DNA of 64,000 bases from Sulfurimonas sp. RIFOXYD12_FULL_33_39 (GTDB lineage: Bacteria > Campylobacterota > Campylobacteria > Campylobacterales > Sulfurimonadaceae): contig MICF01000004.1 of the NCBI GenBank assembly GCA_001829785.1, forward strand, positions 186,001-250,000, written 5' to 3'. Positions 44,087-54,200 of the stretch are shown here, in pieces. Position 1 is the first letter of the stretch. Every line of letters starts with the position of its first letter. The translations under genes and the position numbers were made by a program. The notes beneath the pieces were generated by a model. That model did no database searches and was not told the DNA's origin. It saw only the letters and a program-made list of their open reading frames with translations.

Positions 44087-46246
44087 ATGCTTCAAACTGA
44101 AGTTGATAATTTAAGAATGGATTCTTTGCTTGAGTGTTTGGTTTTATTTACCAAACTCTACCACAAGCCATTTTCTGCAGAAGCTCTTACCGCCGGACTT
44201 CCGATTGAACCGAAATCTGAATCTCCTGAACTTTTTTCTATAAATAAATCAAAAGGTCTTTTTTCGCGTGCTGCCGAAAAAGCAGGCTTAAAATCAAGCA
44301 TATTAAAAAGACCGTTAGTTCAAATATCTCCTCTTCAACTGCCGATGATAATTTTACTATCAAATCAAGGTGCATGTATATTAGACAGCTTTAATCAAGA
44401 CAAATCTGAAGCAAAAATCATAATGCCATCCGAAGAGGTAATTGAGCAGTGGGTTGATATTGACGTACTTGAAGATGAATACATTGGCTATGGATTTTTA
44501 ATAAAAAAAGCCTTTGAACATACGGATGGAGAGAATCAAACATTAAATTTAAACCAAAAACATTGGTTTTGGAGTACTTTAAAATTATCCATTGGAACAT
44601 ATAAAGAAGTTTTATACGCTTCGCTATTAATTAATATATTTGTCTTAGCCTCACCTCTTTTTACTATGAACGTATATGACAGAGTTGTTCCAAACAATGC
44701 CATAGAGACTCTCTGGGTTTTTGCGATAGGTGTTATAGTCGTTATGGGGCTAGATACTTTTTTAAAGTTTACCAGAACTTATCTACTTGAAAATGCAGCT
44801 AAAAAAAGTGATATTATCATGTCATCGATAATATTTGAGAAAATATTAAATTTAAAAATGGCAAACCATCCTGCCTCTGTAGGTACGTTTGCAAGTAAAT
44901 TAAAAGACTTTGACTCTATTAGAAGCTTTTTTACAAGTGCTACTATGGCCGTAGTAATCGATTTGCCGTTTACTGTTATCTTTTTATTTGTTATCGGCTA
45001 TCTTGGAGGTGCTATAGTACTCATCCCGCTAATTAGTACTATACTAATTGTTTCATACGCTTTTTTTCTCAAAAGCGCACTTAAAAAAAGTATAAAAAAC
45101 ACACATGAAGCAAATGCAGATAAAAATTCTATATTGATTGAGACGCTCAATAATATAGAGACATTAAAAACCTTAGGGACTTTGGGTCAAGTTCAGTGGA
45201 AATGGGAAGAAGCAAGCGGAGAGATAGCTAGGAAAAGTTTAACATCACGTACTCTCTCAGCCTCTCTTCCTATAATAACAGGTTTTTTTATACAGCTAAA
45301 TCGAGTTATGGTAGTTGTTTACGGCGTATATTTAATTAGAGATTTTGAACTCTCTATGGGTGGATTGATTGCTACCGTTTTACTATCAGCTAGAGTTGTC
45401 TCTCCTATGGGACAAGTAGCATCGATACTTACAAATTATGAAGATACGAAAGCTTCATACGACTCTTTAAATGAAGTTATTATGCAGCCCAGTGAGAGAC
45501 CAAACGGAAAATCTTTTGTTCAAAAACCTGAATTTAGCGGTAACATAGAGTTTAAAGAGGTGACATTTACCTACCCTTACAACGATGTACCTGCGTTAAA
45601 GAATGTCTCTTTCAAAGTAACTCCCGGTGAACATATAGCTATCATTGGAAGAATAGGCTCAGGCAAAAGTACTATACAAAAATTATTACTTGGCTTATAT
45701 GAACCTGATTCAGGTCAAATACTCATAGACGGAATTGATATTAAACAGATTGACCCGGCTGATTTAAGGAAGCACATGAGTTATATATCTCAAGATGTCA
45801 TGTTATTTAAAGGTACGGTCGAAGACAATATAAAATTTAGAGCAACTCATGCTAGTAGCGGAGCAATGGTTCGAGCAGCTCAAATTAGCTGTGCCGATGA
45901 ATTTATTAAAAAACACCCAAGAGGCTACGAGATGCCAATTAGAGAAAGAGGTCAAGGGCTTTCAGGCGGTCAGAAACAAAGCATAGGGATAGCTCGTGCA
46001 TTTTTACTAAAAACACCTATTATGATAATGGATGAGCCGAGTAATGCAATGGATCAGACAACCGAATCAAAACTCTTGAAAAACTTTGAAAAAAATTTAG
46101 AGGGAGTAACATCTATAATTGTTACTCAGAAGATGGCTCTTCTTAAGATAGTAGAGAGAATCATAGTAGTACATGACGGTAAAATAATAATTGACGCTCC
46201 TAAACAAGAAGCACTTGCAAAATTAAGCGGCGGCGGTAAAGAGTAA
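44087..46246 (+). CDS. Type I secretion ABC transporter (LapB-like)
   Basis: A 719-residue ABC exporter. Residues 1-140 form a C39-like domain without the catalytic cysteine (MDSLLECLVLF at the active-site position), typical of LapB/HlyB-type transporters, which bind but do not cleave the substrate. The membrane domain follows (about 160-440). The ATPase has IIGRIGSGKST (Walker A), LSGGQKQSIGIARA (signature) and IMIMDEPS (Walker B). Its stop overlaps the HlyD gene start by one base. The substrate, often a large surface adhesin, is not encoded in the window. Confidence 0.93.
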   Translation: MLQTEVDNLRMDSLLECLVLFTKLYHKPFSAEALTAGLPIEPKSESPELFSINKSKGLFSRAAEKAGLKSSILKRPLVQISPLQLPMIILLSNQGACILDSFNQDKSEAKIIMPSEEVIEQWVDIDVLEDEYIGYGFLIKKAFEHTDGENQTLNLNQKHWFWSTLKLSIGTYKEVLYASLLINIFVLASPLFTMNVYDRVVPNNAIETLWVFAIGVIVVMGLDTFLKFTRTYLLENAAKKSDIIMSSIIFEKILNLKMANHPASVGTFASKLKDFDSIRSFFTSATMAVVIDLPFTVIFLFVIGYLGGAIVLIPLISTILIVSYAFFLKSALKKSIKNTHEANADKNSILIETLNNIETLKTLGTLGQVQWKWEEASGEIARKSLTSRTLSASLPIITGFFIQLNRVMVVVYGVYLIRDFELSMGGLIATVLLSARVVSPMGQVASILTNYEDTKASYDSLNEVIMQPSERPNGKSFVQKPEFSGNIEFKEVTFTYPYNDVPALKNVSFKVTPGEHIAIIGRIGSGKSTIQKLLLGLYEPDSGQILIDGIDIKQIDPADLRKHMSYISQDVMLFKGTVEDNIKFRATHASSGAMVRAAQISCADEFIKKHPRGYEMPIRERGQGLSGGQKQSIGIARAFLLKTPIMIMDEPSNAMDQTTESKLLKNFEKNLEGVTSIIVTQKMALLKIVERIIVVHDGKIIIDAPKQEALAKLSGGGKE

Positions 46247-47586
46247 TGAAAAAAGATACCTCTAAAGTAGAATATACAGAAAAAGATTATGAATTTATGA
46301 AGAGCTTAAGCTCTGCCATATTAGAAAAAACACCATCAAGAATTAGCAGAGTTTTGAGAATGTGGGTTTTAACAACTATTTTAATTTTTGTATGGGCCTC
46401 TTTTGCCGAAATAGATGAAATAACCAGAGGCGGAGGAAAAGTTGTTCCATTTGGACAAAATAAGATTATACAAAATCTTGAAGGTGGTATAGTAGAGTCT
46501 ATTTTAATAAATGAGGGGCAATATGTAAAAGAGGGGCAAATTATTCTTAAAATTAATAACTCTATGACTACCTCAACTTCTGAGACAAATGAAATCAAAT
46601 TTATGGAGTTAAAAGCAAAGAAAATGAGGCTTTATGCTGAAGCAAACAATTTACAATTTGAAGACACCAAAGTCAATGATCCGGCTTTTGCTATACATGT
46701 TAAAAGAGAAAAGGAACTTTACCAATCCGACATACGTGGTCTTAATGCTAAAAACAATTCTATAATAACACAAATTGAGCAAAAAAAACAGGGATACGAA
46801 GAAGCTAAAGCTAGAATTAAAACTTTGCAGATATCATTAGAATATGTCAAAGAGGAAGTTGCTATGACTGAGCCTATGGTAAGAGAGGGAGTCAAATCAA
46901 AAGTTGACTTTTTGAAACTCAAAAGAGAAGAGAATGGAATACAAAATGACATTGAAGCTTCAAAACTCTCACTACCTCGCTTGTTAGAAGCTATAAAAGA
47001 GCAAAAAAACAAACTGATTGAAGCTGAGCAAACATTTATGAATACTGCTAAAAAAGAGTTAAACGAGATAAGTGCTGAACTTGAGAGACTCACAACACAG
47101 CAGGTTGCTTTTAGCGATCAGGTCAGTAGAACAATGGTTAAATCACCTGTTGAGGGTATAGTTCAAAAACTTTACGTAAATACTGTAGGCGGAGTTATAA
47201 AACCGGGTGCTGATTTAGTTGAAATCGTTCCTACGGATAAAAGACTATACCTTGAGGTAAAAATCAAACCTAGCGATATAGCCTATCTACATCCCGGTGC
47301 TATGGCAAAAGTTAAAGTTTCAGCTTATGATTTTGCTATATACGGCTCTTTAGTCGGAGAAGTCGTTAACATATCTCCCGACACTACCGTTGATGAGAAG
47401 GGAGAGACTTTTTACATTATAAACATAGAAACGGAAAAAAATTATCTAGGAACACAAGAACAACCTCAAAAAATTATTCCGGGGATGACCGTTGATGTCG
47501 ATATTGTGACCGGTAGAAAAACAGTTATGCAATATTTATTAAAGCCTATACTAAAATCAAAACAGTATGTTTTTTCGGAGAGGTAA
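46246..47586 (+). CDS. Type I secretion membrane fusion protein (HlyD/LapC-like)
   Basis: A 446-residue adaptor. One membrane helix near residues 38-55 (WVLTTILIFVWASFA) is followed by GKVVPFGQNKIIQNLEGGIV, the signature start of HlyD/LapC proteins. A long coiled coil and the second barrel half with SPVEGIVQKLYVNTVGGVIKPG follow. The end, PGMTVDVDIVTGRKTVMQYLLKPI, is classic for this family. It links the ABC transporter to an outer-membrane duct. TAATG coupling joins it to the ABC gene, and the LuxR-type gene starts at the next base. Confidence 0.95.
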   Translation: MKKDTSKVEYTEKDYEFMKSLSSAILEKTPSRISRVLRMWVLTTILIFVWASFAEIDEITRGGGKVVPFGQNKIIQNLEGGIVESILINEGQYVKEGQIILKINNSMTTSTSETNEIKFMELKAKKMRLYAEANNLQFEDTKVNDPAFAIHVKREKELYQSDIRGLNAKNNSIITQIEQKKQGYEEAKARIKTLQISLEYVKEEVAMTEPMVREGVKSKVDFLKLKREENGIQNDIEASKLSLPRLLEAIKEQKNKLIEAEQTFMNTAKKELNEISAELERLTTQQVAFSDQVSRTMVKSPVEGIVQKLYVNTVGGVIKPGADLVEIVPTDKRLYLEVKIKPSDIAYLHPGAMAKVKVSAYDFAIYGSLVGEVVNISPDTTVDEKGETFYIINIETEKNYLGTQEQPQKIIPGMTVDVDIVTGRKTVMQYLLKPILKSKQYVFSER

Positions 47587-48192
47587 ATGAAGACTATATA
47601 CTTTAGCGCGAATCAAGAGATGTTAAATGAGTGGACGGGTAAATTAAAAGTTAAAAGTTTTGATATAGCATATGATTTAGAATCATTAGAAGATGAGATT
47701 TCAAAAGATAGCAAAAACATTGTGATAGCAGACTTTGATACGGTTGCTCATGATATTAATACACTTATCTCATCAGGAAAACTTCCAAAAAACGTTATAG
47801 TTCTTGAAAAATCACCTGCAATTCCTACCGGAAAAAAACTTATCTACAGCGGTGTTAAAGCATACGGAAACTCAAGAATGCTTCAGCACCATTTTGACCA
47901 GATGTTTCGAGTCGTACTCAGCGGCAGAACATGGACCTACCCAGAACTTACTGCAACACTTGTGTCAACAATCGATAAAACATCTTTGGACAAAGAGTCT
48001 ATAAAGATGCTTAAAGAGAGACTCACCGATAAAGAGGTGGGAATAGTTTATCTAATTTTGAATGGGCTTACAAATGATGCAATAGCACAGAAAGTAAATA
48101 TCTCTACAAGAACCGTAAAAGCTCATGTAAGTTCAATTTTTGCAAAACTTCATGTAAATGACCGTGTTTCATTAATTCTTTTATTGAAATGA
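47587..48192 (+). CDS. LuxR-type regulator with degenerate receiver-like domain
   Basis: A 201-residue regulator. The C-terminal LuxR/FixJ HTH reads LTDKEVGIVYLILNGLTNDAIAQKVNISTRTVKAHVSSIFAKLHVNDR. The N-terminal half has a receiver-like alternation but no clear acidic pocket or phospho-Asp in the usual setting, so it may be an atypical regulator. It begins one base after the HlyD stop and is inside the transport operon. It most likely controls this cluster; sites for it were not recognised. Confidence 0.85.
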   Translation: MKTIYFSANQEMLNEWTGKLKVKSFDIAYDLESLEDEISKDSKNIVIADFDTVAHDINTLISSGKLPKNVIVLEKSPAIPTGKKLIYSGVKAYGNSRMLQHHFDQMFRVVLSGRTWTYPELTATLVSTIDKTSLDKESIKMLKERLTDKEVGIVYLILNGLTNDAIAQKVNISTRTVKAHVSSIFAKLHVNDRVSLILLLK

Positions 48193-48198
48193 CATGTT

Positions 48199-50055
48199 AT
48201 GGAAAATTCACAAAATATAAAATCTTTTTTTATAGATTTAAGAGACTCTCTGCTTTATAACCTGCCCTTTTCAAAAAAATATGATGGATTTTTTCAATAT
48301 GACAAAAACATATCTCAAATATATATAACTCTTTTTCAAGCAGGTAACACTTATATAAGATGGGGAACAAAAAAAGAGACACTCTCAAAATCGATAAACA
48401 GAATAAACTATAAACTAAGAGAGAATGAAAACTTTAAAAAATTCAACTTAAAAGATAGTTCAAAATGTCGAATACTTTTTGAAATGGTAACTAAAGAGTA
48501 TGAGTGCAACATAAGAAATTTAACCACTATGAGAATGCACTCTGCAAATAGATTTGAGCCTGGGGTAAACGGTTTAAAATACACTTATGAGGGAATAACA
48601 AGATTTTTTATGCCCACAGACGGATTTACTAAATCAATTATGAGCGTAAATCAACTTTTAAACTATCTATCGAAACAGTGCGGCATTTCAAAACAGAGCG
48701 ATAAAATCAGTCAAAGAGTCCATTTTATGAGAAGAGAGCCTATAGAGTATAAATTTATAGAGTCTATTGCATACATCTCTTTTGGCGATGATGTATTAGA
48801 GCTTGAGAGGGGATACCCTCTGCCGATTGAATTTAGTAAAGAGAACATGTATGATAAAACCATAAAAAGCATCGACTGGCTGGTAAAAAACATGAATGAA
48901 GACGGGAGTTTCTTATACTACTACGACCCCTATTTAAACACTATTATTGACGATATGCATCCGACAATGATAAATCCTTTATATAACAATATATTAAGAC
49001 ACAGCGGCGGAACAATCTCTTTGCTTCGCGGTTATGAAATCAGTGCAAACAGACTCTATCTTGAAAAAGCAAAAAAATCTATCGATTTTTTAATATCGAC
49101 TTTTAGAACACATGTATATAAAAAGAAGTTTGCCTGTTACCCTTTTTTTAACAAAAAATCAAAACTAGGCGGTGCGGGAATAGGTCTTGTAGCTATAATG
49201 CACTACTATATGCATACGGGCGATGAGTGTTACAGAAAAGAGATGGACGGGCTTGTGCGCCACATATTAAGCCGTGTAGATAAAGACGGCGAATTGATAG
49301 GATATTATATTCATCCGAATTTTAATGACGGAAAACCTTTAACAAATCCAAACGATGAGACAAAAAAAGAGCTCTTCTCCTTTTACTACCCTGGGGAAGC
49401 TCTTTTAGGACTTGCACTTTATTATCTACATGTAAGAGATATCGACAAAGAGTTAAAAAAAGATTTACTTAAAAAAACAGAGATGGCACTTGATTTTTTA
49501 GTGGACGTAAGACCTATTAAATATATTCATATGTTTGAACCTCTTCCTGCGGATGCTTGGCTTATGCAGGCAATCGAAGAGTGGATTAAAGTAGATAAAC
49601 TTGCAAAAGAGAGCTACATAAATTTTGTTTTTAACGATACTGCAACTATGTTTAATCACATGTACACAGATGAAAACACCCTTTCTAATAACAAAGATTA
49701 TATAGGCGGCTTCTTTTATGAATACGGAGACCATGTTTATCATGACGCTTCTAGGTGCGAAGGCGTTGTAAGTGCGTACTATCTGGCTAAATATCTTGGT
49801 GATGAGCCTAAAGCAGAGTGGATAATGAACAATATGCTCTTAAGTGCAAAAGGTTTAATGAAAACTTTTAACAGCGAAGAGTCCTGTTACTCGCATATAG
49901 AACCTCATAGAGCGCTAAATAGCTTCAGATTTAAACTGACACGTCAGTGGGTTAGGGTTGACAGCGTACAGCATGCATCTTGTTTTTTTGCAAGATTATA
50001 TAAAACGGATATGGGCATATACGATACGATAGCCGTTAAAAAATCACAAGAGTAA
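48199..50055 (+). CDS. Protein with alpha/alpha-barrel (six-hairpin-like) repeats, unknown function
   Basis: A 618-residue cytoplasmic-looking protein without a signal peptide. Residues about 200-600 show the periodic pairs of helices of an (alpha/alpha)6 barrel: TIKSIDWLVKNMNEDGSFLYYYDP, RHSGGTISLLRGYEISANRLYLEKAKKSI, GEALLGLALYYLH and GVVSAYYLAKYLGDEP. Such barrels occur in six-hairpin glycosidases, epimerases and lanthionine cyclases; no catalytic set could be assigned. The N-terminal 190 residues contain RMHSANRFEPGVNGLKYTYEGITRFFMP. It starts 7 bases after the LuxR gene and is followed 15 bases later by a propeller gene, so it belongs to the modular cluster. Confidence 0.55.
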   Translation: MENSQNIKSFFIDLRDSLLYNLPFSKKYDGFFQYDKNISQIYITLFQAGNTYIRWGTKKETLSKSINRINYKLRENENFKKFNLKDSSKCRILFEMVTKEYECNIRNLTTMRMHSANRFEPGVNGLKYTYEGITRFFMPTDGFTKSIMSVNQLLNYLSKQCGISKQSDKISQRVHFMRREPIEYKFIESIAYISFGDDVLELERGYPLPIEFSKENMYDKTIKSIDWLVKNMNEDGSFLYYYDPYLNTIIDDMHPTMINPLYNNILRHSGGTISLLRGYEISANRLYLEKAKKSIDFLISTFRTHVYKKKFACYPFFNKKSKLGGAGIGLVAIMHYYMHTGDECYRKEMDGLVRHILSRVDKDGELIGYYIHPNFNDGKPLTNPNDETKKELFSFYYPGEALLGLALYYLHVRDIDKELKKDLLKKTEMALDFLVDVRPIKYIHMFEPLPADAWLMQAIEEWIKVDKLAKESYINFVFNDTATMFNHMYTDENTLSNNKDYIGGFFYEYGDHVYHDASRCEGVVSAYYLAKYLGDEPKAEWIMNNMLLSAKGLMKTFNSEESCYSHIEPHRALNSFRFKLTRQWVRVDSVQHASCFFARLYKTDMGIYDTIAVKKSQE

Positions 50056-50069
50056 AGGCTATATAAGAG

Positions 50070-51269
50070 ATGAAAGTATTGTTTTTACTTCTACTGATAA
50101 ATACATTTTTACTCTCTTTTGACGTTAGCGATAAAATCGAAATTCTCGATTCTCCATATAAAGCTGTATATCCTAATAAAAAAGATTTATATGCCGGAAA
50201 TATTTGGGATATGCGGGAATTTGACGGTAAACTTTATATGGGAGCAGGCAATAGCAGCAATATTGGACCTAAACAAAATGCCGGTCCCGTTTTACTTATA
50301 AGCTACAATCCTCTTAATAAAGAGTTTAAGACAGAGGCGATAGTTGATGACGAGCAGATAGATATAATTGACGTATTTGAAAACAAGCTCTACATACCCG
50401 GTCACGATGCTACGCAAAACTGGGAGTACGCAAATATATATATAAAAAATAACAATGAAGAGTTAAAGAAATACCGTAATATAAAAAATGGACTACATGT
50501 ATATGATGTTGCTTTTTACAACGGCAAAATATTTACGGCGCTAGGAGTCAAAGAAGGTGCAGCAGTAGGCATTTCAAGCAATAACGCAAACAGCTGGGAT
50601 ATACAAAATTTAAATCACTTTCGCATATATAGTTTTTTAAAAGTAGCAAATAGCCTATTTGCCATAAAGTTTTTTCCATCATCAGAAGATTTAAAAAAGA
50701 TGTCAAAAAATAAAAAGAAGCAATTTTTCAGTGTTGCAGAGTATAAAGCAGACGTTTTTGTTCCTAATTACGATTTAAACTCCAAAAACTTTTTTCCGGA
50801 TTCGGATAACTTGGATTATAAATCACAAAAAATAGTCCATTCAGTAAACATCGATAAAAAAACTATCTATATCGGAGCGTATCTGCACAATGACCATCAA
50901 TTCATCCCTTTTGGAGTCTATTATACCGAGTTTATAAACGATACACTTGTGAGTAAAAAAATAAAAATTCAAGGTGATTATCAAGTTTGGGATATTCTTT
51001 ATAAAAACGGCAAAACATATCTGCTTGCTTATAATAAAAATACAAAAGTCGTAAAAGTTTTTTTTGCCATAGGCAATAATTTTGACTCATTTAGTGAATA
51101 TATCTCATTTAAAAGTTCTACTTTCGCGAGGTCTTTTGAACTGATTGGAGACAAGTTCTACTTTTCACTCGGCTCAGAAGTCTCAGACCCTAAAAATTTT
51201 GATTATGATGAGATAAGTGAAGATACGGGGAAAATCTTGATTTTAAACACAAAAGATATAACGAACTAA
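50070..51269 (+). CDS. Secreted beta-propeller-like protein, copy 1
   Basis: A 399-residue exported protein with a signal sequence (VLFLLLLINTFLLSF) and repeated beta-strand blades. Characteristic segments are GNIWDMREFDGKLYMGAGNSSN, DDEQIDIIDVFENKLYIPGHDAT, GLHVYDVAFYNGKIF and FARSFELIGDKFYFSLG. No catalytic motif was recognised. It is a paralogue of the protein at 56822-57994, with matching blade motifs throughout. Propellers of this type often bind ligands or proteins in the periplasm. It sits directly before the Fic-Mur ligase gene (16 bases). Confidence 0.65.
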   Translation: MKVLFLLLLINTFLLSFDVSDKIEILDSPYKAVYPNKKDLYAGNIWDMREFDGKLYMGAGNSSNIGPKQNAGPVLLISYNPLNKEFKTEAIVDDEQIDIIDVFENKLYIPGHDATQNWEYANIYIKNNNEELKKYRNIKNGLHVYDVAFYNGKIFTALGVKEGAAVGISSNNANSWDIQNLNHFRIYSFLKVANSLFAIKFFPSSEDLKKMSKNKKKQFFSVAEYKADVFVPNYDLNSKNFFPDSDNLDYKSQKIVHSVNIDKKTIYIGAYLHNDHQFIPFGVYYTEFINDTLVSKKIKIQGDYQVWDILYKNGKTYLLAYNKNTKVVKVFFAIGNNFDSFSEYISFKSSTFARSFELIGDKFYFSLGSEVSDPKNFDYDEISEDTGKILILNTKDITN

Positions 51270-51285
51270 TATTAAGGATAAAAAT

Positions 51286-54200
51286 ATGTCGGGCATTCAT
51301 TACTTAAAAAAATTTGACAAATCCCAATTTTGGAGATTTTTCGTTGACGGAAGATTTCAAAAAAAGTATAACGGTTGGGTTGGATATGAAGCAGGAGAGA
51401 GAGGAAGCGTTCAGGCTCTTTTAAACGGCTTTGCTTTTATGCTGGATAACTTTGATATATCCGGCGGACTAAGAGCCACTTACTTACGCGAACTTCACAA
51501 AGTCTGCATGTTAAGCGTTGAAACGACAAATCTAAAATCAAGTCCCGGGGATATTCGTTACCTAAATTCAGGAATGCCGTTTTTTGCAAAATCTACTACA
51601 TATAATCATCTAGTTGAAGTATTTGAGATGCGCAAAGATGATAATACGGCTATCTTTAATAGTCAAAAATGGGGTAAAACCGCAAACGAGCTTAATGTAG
51701 ATGAAGTTTATGAGGCGATGTTAAAAGATGGAAAAATAAACTACCGCAACTGGTATCCGAACATAACAAAAAAGCAACAAGAAGCTATTGAGGGCAAGCT
51801 ATCTTTACATGAGTTTTATGAAGCTAAACATGCCGTACAGATGATGATGGTTGCAAAGATGGAAGATATTGTCGATAGATACAACAAAAATATAAAAAAA
51901 GCTTCAACAGACGAGGAAAAACTAAGAGTAATCGCGCTGGTTCCTCGTGAGCTTGAACTTTTACACCCTTTTCCAGACGGAAACTCAAGAACGTTTAGCT
52001 GTGTTACGCTTACTCATCTTTTAACATATAACGGCTTTAGCCCCGCTCTGCTTGAAAACCCAAACTTAGACAATGAAGTATCTCTATTAGAGTGGATTGA
52101 AGAGGTTAAAAAAGGGATGCAAAGAACAAAGGATTTAATTGCGAATCCTGAATTAAGATTGTTTGACTACTCTATTTTAGATATGGCTAAAGAAGATAGA
52201 GAAAAATTTACTCAAATGGCTTCAGAACTGATTAAAAAAATAGATAATCATCACGAGATATTTTTAACACCAAAGAGAGTCGTAAAATATACGGGCGGAG
52301 AGTGGATAAAAGATGGAGTATATGACAACCTTACATTTAGCGGCGTTGGAACTTACGGAACATACCAAAAAGGCAATATCTATTTTACAATGGCAATAAA
52401 AGATTGGATAAAAGAGGAAAAAAATGTTGAGAGTGAACTAAAAAAAGTTTTGGACAAAGGCATAAAAGCAGTTGTTTTGGATAACTTAGATTATGCACAC
52501 CTAATAGATTTGCCTATTTTATATGTAAAAGATTGTTTTGAAGCATTTAAAAAATGTGCCCTCACAGTCAGACAAGAGCATAACCCTTATACCGTTTTAA
52601 TCACGGGAACAGAAGGAAAAACCGGAGCAAAAGTTCAATTTCACCATATCTTAAATAACCAGGCGAAAACACATGCTGTCTTAAACAGCGCAAATACGGA
52701 AGTCCCCGTACTTCGCTCGCTTATTAATCTTGAAGAAGATGATATCATAGAGATAAACGAAGTCTCAGTCGGAAGCGATGAGGCATATAGGGTCGAGAGA
52801 ACAAAAATGGTAAATCCAAACCTCTGTTTCTTTACAAATATAGGTCCAAATCATATGGATATGCATAAAACCCTAGATAATATAATGACGGCAAAATCTT
52901 CCGTAGTAGAGGGTCTAAGAGAAGGTGGAAAATGTATTTTGAACTCAAGCATAGAGCACTATCCTAAACTTCTAAACGCTATATATAAAAGAAGGGTTGA
53001 CGTACCTATTTTAACCTATGGAAATCTTGAGAGCGACAATGCAAAAATTATTACTAAAAGTTTCGATTCTAAAAGGTTTGGCTGGAATATAAAAGCAGAT
53101 ATTGACGGTGAAATCGTAGAGTATTTCTTACCGCTGTTTCAATTACACGCTCCGCTTACAAGTGTCGGTATTTTGCTTGCCGTAAAAGAGATGGGTTACG
53201 ACGTTAAAAAAGCGGCAGCCGATTATGACGGGCTTGTGCCGTTTGAGACTATGGGAAGAATGTTAAGTATAAAAAAACGCTCAGGAATCGTTCACTTTTA
53301 CGACCAAAGCAGACGCGGCGGAATTCATGGAATGCGTTCGGCATTTAACGACATGAAAAACTTTAAACTTGACGGAAAGATAGTTGCGCTTGTAGGCGGA
53401 ATATCTACCAAAAAAGATAGCGACTGGACAAAAGAAGCTCACGGTGAACTTGCAAAAATGATAAACGAGAGCAAGATAGACAGACTCTATACTACGGGTA
53501 ACTATATGAACTATGTTACCGATAATCTAAAAAATTCTAATATACATGTAACGCATAGCGACGATTTGGACTATTTGGCACAAACGCTCTACAGTGAAGT
53601 TCAAGGCGGAGATTTGCTCTTTATAATTGGAAATGCATACCTCTATTTAGGTCGTGTTGCAGATAAAATCTTAAAATTTAAAGACAAGAGTAAATATGAT
53701 TCCTCAATTGACGGTTATGAACTCTCAACAAAAGATTTATTGAAATATAAAACTATGATAGTTTTAGATGAGGTAGAAAATAAAATTCCGCTTGAAATAT
53801 CTCTTTTAAATAATGCTATTTCAAAAGAAGATTATAAAGAAATAACAGATAAATATAGCACTTTTACCGATTTGAGAGCTTCTATGCTTATGAACTTTTT
53901 TAAATCGCTTGATGAAGATATCTGCTCAAACACTAAGTTTAAATCAGTCAATGATGATATAAAAGAGACGGGAAATGCCTCATATATTTATAATGAAACT
54001 TATTGTCAAAAATGGTTTAATAATCTTGATAAAAAACCTGATTTACCTAAAAAACAGCTATTTGGAAGTTTTTACTACTTTGGAGACGATAAATATCTTT
54101 TACATGTAGAAGCAGCTACTATGAACTTGCATATAGGTTTTGTAAAGTATGTTAAAGATAACGGGAAATTTAAAGTTATTAAAATGGATGAAAATGAGAA

